Assembly (NCBI GenBank): GCA_018827585.1
Contig: JAHJXP010000249.1
Location: 1-18,471 of the forward strand
Reading direction: 5' to 3'
Source: Pseudomonadota bacterium
Lineage (GTDB): Bacteria; Desulfobacterota; Syntrophia; Syntrophales; UBA5619
Length of the DNA: 18,471 nucleotides
In this document: positions 14,336-18,471 of the stretch, one piece after another
Numbering within the stretch: position 1 is the stretch's first letter
How the letters are laid out: the number at the start of each line of letters is the position of its first letter
Position numbers and translations under genes: made by a program
The notes under the pieces: generated by a model
What the model saw: only the letters and a program-made list of their open reading frames with translations
What the model was told of the DNA's origin: nothing
The model's database searches: none

Positions 14336-15243
14336 ACTTCAAACCGGTGGACGTATCCGATTATGAAATACTGAAGGCGTTCTTTAATGAACAACCATAC
14401 AGCCTGAGCATCTATTCCCCGTCATCCATCATCGCCTGGAGCAGCCCGATACACAGAACCTTTTACGCAATAGCGGACGGGGCCCTTTTCATCGCCGGCG
14501 ACAAAGAAAACCATCCGGAAGACCGGCATCTTATTCTTCCCGTTTCTCCAAAGGCGCACTTTTCGCCCTCCGAACTGCACCGTTTGGCCCGGCGGCTCGG
14601 ATTCGACCGCTACTGGTATGCGCCGGAGGATTATCTGGAAACGCTGGACCGTTCGGAACTCGATGCTTTCTTTGCCGTAGAGGAGCAGAGGGAATTCGAC
14701 GATTACGTATATCTTACGGAAGACCTGATCCACCTCCGGGGAAACAAATTCTCAAAAAAGCGGAATCTCCTCCATCAGTTTACCCGGGAATACCTGCGCA
14801 AGGACCGCGTGGAGGTGGAGGTCATCCGTCCGGAACATATTGAAGGCTGTCTGAATTTTCTGGAGATCTGGTGTGAGCGGCACAAATGCGACGTGGACCG
14901 GGAAAGCAGCCTGGCCTGTGAAAAAAACGCCCTGATCATCACCCTCAACAATATGGAGCGGCTTGAATCAAAGGGGATTCTGATCCGGATCGACGGCGAG
15001 GTATCCGCTTTCGGGATCGGTTCGCGGCTAAACAGGACGACCGCGGCGCTCAATTTCGAAAAGGCATTTTCCGAAATCAAGGGCCTCTATCAATTCCTCG
15101 ACAACGAATGCGCGAAAAGGCTATTTAGTAAATCCCGGTATATCAACAAAGAGAGCGATATGAACATTCCCAATCTGGCGGAATCGAAACAGTCCTACAA
15201 CCCCGTTTTCCGCATCAAGTCGTACCACCTTATCCTGCGCTGA
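14332..15243 (+). CDS. DUF2156 family protein (aminoacyl-transferase-like)
   Basis: 303 residues, no signal peptide or membrane segment, so cytoplasmic. Recognised from the conserved stretches LRGNKFSKKRNLLHQF (near residue 141), the central GILIRIDGEVSAFGIGS, and the C-terminal YINKESDMNIPNLAESKQSY. These are the hallmarks of DUF2156, a GNAT-fold family related to the catalytic domain of the phosphatidylglycerol lysyltransferase MprF, but without its membrane part. Substrate unknown. The ATG is embedded in the stop of the upstream acetyltransferase gene (ATGA, 4-nt overlap), indicating coupled translation and probably joint function. It ends 19 nt before the stop of the convergent recJ, and no terminator is visible between them. 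Confidence 0.82.
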   Translation: MNFKPVDVSDYEILKAFFNEQPYSLSIYSPSSIIAWSSPIHRTFYAIADGALFIAGDKENHPEDRHLILPVSPKAHFSPSELHRLARRLGFDRYWYAPEDYLETLDRSELDAFFAVEEQREFDDYVYLTEDLIHLRGNKFSKKRNLLHQFTREYLRKDRVEVEVIRPEHIEGCLNFLEIWCERHKCDVDRESSLACEKNALIITLNNMERLESKGILIRIDGEVSAFGIGSRLNRTTAALNFEKAFSEIKGLYQFLDNECAKRLFSKSRYINKESDMNIPNLAESKQSYNPVFRIKSYHLILR

Positions 15244-15262
15244 ATACGGGCGTTTGGATCGC

Positions 15263-17023
15263 CTATGCGCTCAGCCCGCCGAAGGGGGATGGCGCGTTTG
15301 GAAGGGCCGCATCCCTCATCTTCAGTTGGATATCCGCCGAACCGTTCCAGTAATTGATCTGCGGCGTGAAGACAATATCCAGAAGAGCAGTGGAGATATC
15401 CGGCAGGAACTCACCTTTGCTGAACCAAATGGAATTCCGGGACACACCGTCGGAGCTAACCCGCATTTTGAGGTGGTTGTTCCCGACAACGGTCGGGGAA
15501 GCGACGCTGACGTTTCTGACGCAGAGAACCGGTTCAGGATTCCTGCTTCCGAAGGGAGCCAGGCGGTCAAACTGCGACAGGAGCTCGTCGTTGATATCCG
15601 TCAGGCTGCAATGCGAATCGATGGTCGTACAGAGGGTGAAATCTGTCTCTGCATTCTCCTGGATCACCTCTCTGAGCAGAGACGAAAATCGCTCGATATC
15701 CTCCTCGCGGATGGAAATGCCCGCGGCGTAGCGGTGGCCGCCGTAGGAGAGAAGAAGCGATTCGCAACGTTTCAGGCCCTGATAAATATTGAAATCAGCG
15801 GCGCTCCGTCCCGACCCCTTGCCGATCCCGTCCTTCAGGCTGATCAGGATGGCCGGCCGGCCGAAACGGTCAACCAGCCTCGAGGCAACGATGCCGATGA
15901 CACCGGGGTGCCACCGGGGAGAGGCAAAGACCAAAGGCCCGATCTTCCCGGGCTCGAACTGTTCGCCGATCTGCTCCAAAACCTCGCTGAAAATCACCTT
16001 CTCCATTGCCTGGCGTTTACGGTTGAACCCGTCCAATTTTTTTGCCAATTCTTCCGCTTCAACCCTGTTTTCCGTCAGCAGGAGCTCAACGGCCTCTCTT
16101 GCCGAGGCAATCCGTCCGGCCGCGTTGATCCTGGGGATCAGGCTGAAGGACGCCCTGCCGGAATCTATCGCCTGGTGTTCGATCCCGGAAACCTGCTTGA
16201 GCGCGTTCAGGCCGACCCTCTTGCCCTCGGTAATCAGTTCCAGCCCTATTTTGGCAAAGATGCGATTCTCATCGCTGAGCGGCGCGATGTCGCCTATGGT
16301 CCCGAGCGCCACCAGATCCAGGTATTCCTTCAGATTGGGATAGGTGTCATCCTTCCAAAATCCTTCCCGCCTGAGGACCCCGCGCAAGGCGATCAGGAAG
16401 TTGAACACGATGCCGACGGCGGCCAGATGTTTGAATGGAAACCGGCAATCGGGGCGATGGGGATTTACGATCGCCACCGCTTCCGGAAGGGTGTCCGAGA
16501 GTTCATGGTGGTCCAGGATGATGGTGTCCATGCCGAGTCGTCGCGCATAGGCTATCGAGTCATGGTCGGATATGCCGCAATCCACGGTGATGATCAGGCC
16601 GACCCCCTCGGATTTCAGTCTTTCCACCGCTTCGCGGTTCAGGCCGTAACCCTCCCTGATGCGGTCGGGGATATAGTAGTCGACCCTCTGATGGATCAGC
16701 CGGAGAAATCGGAGGAGGACCACGACGGAGGTGATGCCGTCCGCGTCGTAATCGCCATAGACGACTACCTTTTCCTGATTGCCGACGGCCCGGATCAGGC
16801 GCTCCACCGCCTTTTTCATATCCTGCATAAGAAAGGGATTGTGGAGATCGCGAAGGGAAGGGGAGAGATACCGGCGGGCCTCGTCGTGATCGGCGATGTC
16901 GCGACTCATGAGAATCCGGGAGACAATCTGGCTCAAGCCCAGCTCCCTCATCAGCAGATCCTGAATTGCACTGTTGCCCTCCCGCAGACGCCAGCGGGTC
17001 GTAGGCAGTCTTCCTGCCGACAT
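15263..17023 (-). CDS. recJ: Single-stranded-DNA-specific 5'-3' exonuclease RecJ
   Basis: 586-residue DHH-family nuclease for recombination and repair. Motif I is VVYGDYDADGITS (YGDYDADG at 89-96), motif II IITVDCGISDHD, and motif III IILDHHE (DHH at 171-173), followed by NPHRPDCRFPFKHLAAVGI. The DHHA1 part has SPRWHPGVIGIVASRLVDRF and GKGSGRSAADFNIYQGL with YGGHRYAAG; a C-terminal OB-like region ends the protein. Length is normal for RecJ. The ATG at 17023 has AAGGA 7 nt upstream. A longer reading from 17080 would add MKFNEASGVFTKLSNKEKA, which is repeat-encoded sequence and not RecJ. The transcript leader contains repeat copy 2. Confidence 0.95.
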   Translation of the reverse strand: MSAGRLPTTRWRLREGNSAIQDLLMRELGLSQIVSRILMSRDIADHDEARRYLSPSLRDLHNPFLMQDMKKAVERLIRAVGNQEKVVVYGDYDADGITSVVVLLRFLRLIHQRVDYYIPDRIREGYGLNREAVERLKSEGVGLIITVDCGISDHDSIAYARRLGMDTIILDHHELSDTLPEAVAIVNPHRPDCRFPFKHLAAVGIVFNFLIALRGVLRREGFWKDDTYPNLKEYLDLVALGTIGDIAPLSDENRIFAKIGLELITEGKRVGLNALKQVSGIEHQAIDSGRASFSLIPRINAAGRIASAREAVELLLTENRVEAEELAKKLDGFNRKRQAMEKVIFSEVLEQIGEQFEPGKIGPLVFASPRWHPGVIGIVASRLVDRFGRPAILISLKDGIGKGSGRSAADFNIYQGLKRCESLLLSYGGHRYAAGISIREEDIERFSSLLREVIQENAETDFTLCTTIDSHCSLTDINDELLSQFDRLAPFGSRNPEPVLCVRNVSVASPTVVGNNHLKMRVSSDGVSRNSIWFSKGEFLPDISTALLDIVFTPQINYWNGSADIQLKMRDAALPNAPSPFGGLSA

Positions 17024-17042
17024 CGCCTTTTCCTTGTTTGAC

Positions 17043-17141
17043 AACTTCGTAAAAACCCCGGATGCTTCGTTAAACTTCATTCTTCCCCTGCTTTGGCAGG
17101 GGCAATCTTATTGCTGCGTACGCGACTGTACGCTTCATTTC
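17043..17141 (+). repeat. Dispersed repeat, copy 2 (diverged, one end lost, internal insertion)
   Basis: Begins with a terminal repeat AACTTCGTAAAAACCCC (17043-17059) followed by GGATGCTTCGTT, as in the other copies. It keeps the central hairpin GCGTAC (17116-17121) and GTACGC (17128-17133) with a 6-nt loop. About 20 extra bases form a different perfect hairpin, CCCCTGC (17085-17091) and GCAGGGG (17096-17102). The distal terminal repeat is not recognisable; similarity fades after about 17141. It lies entirely in the 5' leader of recJ. Confidence 0.72.
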
Positions 17142-17163
17142 CCTTCGACCCTGACGCGAGTTG

Positions 17164-17191
17164 ATCATATCAAGGCGGCCCTTTATGTCAA
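17164..17191 (-). promoter_or_regulatory. Sigma-70-type promoter for recJ
   Basis: On the minus strand TTGACA (17191-17186) and TATGAT (17169-17164) are 16 nt apart. Transcription would start near 17157 and pass through the whole of repeat copy 2 before the recJ ATG at 17023, a leader of about 135 nt. The remaining stretch 17192-17310 shows nothing recognisable. Confidence 0.65.
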
Positions 17192-17316
17192 GGAGAGATT
17201 TCCCTCTCTCTTTTCCCCTCTTTTGATCTTGATATTTCCGCGGCGCCGTGATAGTCAGCAGCCAGCGCGGGACGCCTTGTTCGTCCGGGGCAAATCACCA
17301 TTTTTAATGACAGTTT

Positions 17317-17325
17317 GTGATAATG
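17317..17325 (+). promoter_or_regulatory. Possible extended -10 promoter for the small exported protein
   Basis: TGTGATAAT (17317-17325) is an extended -10 element (TGn followed by a 5/6 match to TATAAT) 45 nt before the ATG at 17371. No good -35 is present. Confidence 0.35.
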
Positions 17326-17370
17326 AGGCAAGAAAGCACCTTTTACGAGTTCTTTACGATTGGAGGCCTG

Positions 17371-17799
17371 ATGAAAAGATTTCTATTGCTCGCCGTTCTG
17401 ATCGTCGTCGCGCCTTTTCTGCTGGGGATGGGCTCTCTTCAGGGACCGGCTTCTCCCGAAAAGATCCCCGTACCGGTAAAGAAATATACCGCGACCGTCC
17501 TGGATCAGATGGATGTCGTCGCCCAGTGCAGCGACGTCAGCATCGAAGGGGAGACCTTCCTGGAAGGGAAGCGCGGGGAAGGGAACTACACCATCTCCTT
17601 TGACAACATCGCGCAGGTGCTCTTCCGCCTTCAGGAGGGAAAATTAATAGGTATCGTGATGCTGCGCGGTGGGGAGTCTTCCGAACTGACGCTGACCAAG
17701 AATCAGAAACTGTACGGCCGGACCAGGTACGGCACCTTCCAAATCACACTGTCGGATCTAAAAAAGCTGGTGATCGAGGCCGCGTCCTCCCAGAAGTAA
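17371..17799 (+). CDS. Small exported protein of unknown function
   Basis: 142 residues that I do not recognise. The N-terminus MKRFLLLAVLIVVAPFLLGMG is a signal peptide or single membrane anchor, without a lipobox cysteine. The mature part is predicted to be mostly beta-strand: VPVKKYTATVLDQMDVVAQC, then GNYTISFDNIAQVLF, then SSELTLTKNQKLYGRTRYG. The ending TFQITLSDLKKLVIEAA resembles beta-sandwich proteins with a closing 'G-T-F-x-I-x-L-x-D-I-K-x-I' strand pair, but I cannot name a family. One cysteine remains in the mature chain. The ATG at 17371 has GGAGG (17362-17366) 4 nt upstream and begins the hydrophobic stretch. It diverges from recJ and converges with rpmB across a shared terminator. 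Confidence 0.75.
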   Translation: MKRFLLLAVLIVVAPFLLGMGSLQGPASPEKIPVPVKKYTATVLDQMDVVAQCSDVSIEGETFLEGKRGEGNYTISFDNIAQVLFRLQEGKLIGIVMLRGGESSELTLTKNQKLYGRTRYGTFQITLSDLKKLVIEAASSQK

Positions 17800-17810
17800 G
17801 ACAAAATAAC

Positions 17811-17845
17811 AAGGGCCGGGACAGCACGATGCCGTCCCGGCCCTT
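17811..17845. terminator. Bidirectional terminator between the exported protein gene and rpmB
   Basis: AAGGGCCGGGAC (17811-17822) pairs perfectly with GTCCCGGCCCTT (17834-17845), 12 bp with an 11-nt loop. On the minus strand it is followed by T-rich TTGTTATTTTG, which suits rpmB; on the plus strand the T-tract is short. It lies between two convergent genes. Confidence 0.75.
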
Positions 17846-17867
17846 CATCTCCCTGCCGGAATCCCCT

Positions 17868-18065
17868 TCACACCGCTTTTTTGAGAAAACCTGAACGGAT
17901 GCAACGGGTGCAGGCCTTCACGCGCTTGATCGCCCCCGTCTTGCCGTCGATGCAGCGGATCTTCTGAAGATTGGGGTACCATATCTTTGTGCTTTTGTTG
18001 TTGGCATGGCTGACCTTATGACCGATGAACGGTTTTTTGCCGCATACCTCGCAGATTCTCGACAT
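17868..18065 (-). CDS. rpmB: Ribosomal protein bL28 (zinc-ribbon, four-cysteine form)
   Basis: 65 residues, component of the large ribosomal subunit. The sequence MSRICEVCGKKPFIGHKVSHANNK, with WYPNLQKI in the middle, is the L28 signature. The CxxC pair near the N-terminus and a second pair in ACTRCIRSG near the C-terminus make it the zinc-binding 'C+' version, common in Deltaproteobacteria among others. The ATG at 18065 has AGGAG 8 nt upstream. The frame is open to an ATG at 18179, but the extra residues begin MKRNAASGLFAKSS, which is encoded by repeat copy 3 and is not part of L28. It stands alone here, ending in the bidirectional terminator. Confidence 0.96.
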   Translation of the reverse strand: MSRICEVCGKKPFIGHKVSHANNKSTKIWYPNLQKIRCIDGKTGAIKRVKACTRCIRSGFLKKAV

Positions 18066-18141
18066 ACCCAAGCTCCTCTCTGAAATGCTGACGGTTACTA
18101 AACCAAATCTTGTCCGAATGCAAGCATTTTTTAAACATGAC

Positions 18142-18256
18142 GACTTCGCAAAAAGTCCGGATGCTGCGTTGCGCTTCACCCTTCGTCATTGCGGCGTACG
18201 CTAAAGTACGCCTCATTCCTCAGGGTTCGCGCGCCTTGCCTGCGAACTTTTTGCCT
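18142..18256 (+). repeat. Dispersed MITE-like repeat, copy 3
   Basis: Starts with GACTTCGCAAAAAGTCC (18142-18158) and continues GGATGCTGCGTTGCGCTTCA, matching the inverse of copy 1 along its length. The central hairpin is GGCGTAC (18193-18199) and GTACGCC (18206-18212) with loop GCTAAA. The right end is imperfect: after GCGCGCCTTGCCTGCG the sequence reads AACTTTTTGCC, where copy 1 has GCCTTTTTACG, so the end blends into the truncated brnT-like gene. Copies 2 and 3 share orientation; copy 1 is inverted. Confidence 0.8.
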
Positions 18257-18330
18257 TCATCAAAATCTACTTTGTGTTTCTTCAGATTTTCTCTTGCCTT
18301 GACCTCATCCCATCCAAATGTGAGCTTCAT
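18220..18330 (-). pseudogene. brnT: brnT-like toxin gene, truncated by repeat copy 3
   Basis: Minus-strand reading frame of 36 codons. The first 28 or so, MKLTFGWDEVKARENLKKHK and then VDFDEGKK, match the N-terminus of BrnT, the RNase toxin of the BrnT/BrnA toxin-antitoxin family (pattern F-x-W-D-x-x-K-x-x-x-N-x-x-K-H-x-x-x-F-x-E-A). A good ribosome site, GGAAGGA, precedes the ATG at 18330. After KK the frame runs into the repeat (FAGKAREP) and stops at 18220. A complete BrnT has roughly 90 residues, so two thirds are missing, and no remainder or brnA partner is found between the repeat and rpmB. It is probably inactive. It starts 38 nt after an attC-like site and reads in the same direction, as cassette genes do. 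Confidence 0.7.
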
Positions 18331-18368
18331 TCGATCCTTCCATAAATTATTTTTCTTGTCATTTCAAT

Positions 18369-18431
18369 GCATAACGGGCTGGTAAGCGGCGACGGTGCTT
18401 TTCCGCCGTCCGCTTGACTGCCGTGTTATGC
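18369..18431 (-). other. attC-like integron recombination site
   Basis: On the minus strand, in order: R'' GCATAAC (18431-18425), spacer ACGGCAGTC, L'' AAGCGG (18415-18410), bulged A (18409), CGGCGG, loop AAAAGCA, CCGTCG, L' CCGCTT (18389-18384), spacer ACCAGCCC, R' GTTATGC (18375-18369). The 7-bp R pair, unpaired spacers and 12-bp L stem (one G-U) with a single extrahelical A after the sixth base are the attC plan. Even the AAGCSG-A-CG core resembles known cassette sites. The R' core fits GTTRRRY at 6 of 7 positions. Orientation places the truncated brnT as the next cassette. No intI and no second attC are visible. Confidence 0.65.
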
Positions 18432-18471
18432 CTCTGACAGCGAAGGCTCAAACATGAATCGCCTGCGCCAC

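Noticed and set aside
15254..17041. Plus-strand open frame of 595 codons opposite recJ
   Set aside because: Exact mirror of recJ without a recognisable fold; recJ motifs on the minus strand are unambiguous.
18110..18385. 91-codon plus-strand frame across repeat copy 3 and the brnT remnant
   Set aside because: Composed of repeat and antisense brnT sequence; no ribosome site or family.
18454..18471. ATG near the right edge (reads MNRLRH) with AAGG upstream on the plus strand
   Set aside because: Only six codons are visible, and the attC orientation predicts cassette genes on the minus strand, so it cannot be supported.

Overview
The window looks like a chromosomal segment of a GC-rich Gram-negative bacterium, most likely of the former Deltaproteobacteria (Desulfobacterota), perhaps a Syntrophales-like syntroph. 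This is inference. It rests on the four-cysteine ribosomal protein L28, the PilS/PilR-type pair, a branched-chain-type ABC operon with an embedded acyl-CoA ligase, and codon use strongly biased to G/C at third positions. No rRNA marker is present to settle it.

Left part (1-6440): the 5' end of hisS (minus strand) runs off the left edge. Upstream of it lies copy 1 of a ~120-bp dispersed repeat, then comEC (minus strand; DNA uptake channel with a metallo-beta-lactamase domain). Diverging from comEC is a two-gene operon for a membrane sensor kinase and a sigma-54-dependent response regulator of PilS/PilR type.

Centre (6441-13775): a promoter and a ~215-nt leader precede a six-gene operon: periplasmic binding protein, LivG-like ATPase, AMP-forming acyl-CoA ligase, LivH-like and LivM-like permeases, LivF-like ATPase. 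The likely logic is capture and import of a carboxylate, with the imported acid trapped as its CoA thioester. The leader holds two mutually exclusive hairpins, one of them a terminator with a 7-T tail, and a second terminator-like hairpin directly before the Shine-Dalgarno sequence of the first gene. It has the layout of a riboswitch or attenuator and matches no class I recognise.

Right part (13776-18471): a strong promoter drives a translationally coupled GNAT acetyltransferase and DUF2156 pair. It converges on recJ (minus strand), whose transcript leader carries repeat copy 2. A small exported protein of unknown function follows, then a bidirectional terminator and rpmB (minus strand). Upstream of rpmB lies repeat copy 3, fused to the first ~28 codons of a brnT-like toxin gene. 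Just upstream of that fragment is a 63-bp inverted repeat with the full architecture of an integron attC site, so the right edge appears to be the border of a gene-cassette array.

The strongest candidates for undescribed biology are the alternating terminator leader of the transporter operon and the repeat family with a conserved central hairpin. The attC site next to the repeat-truncated toxin gene is the clearest accessory signal.
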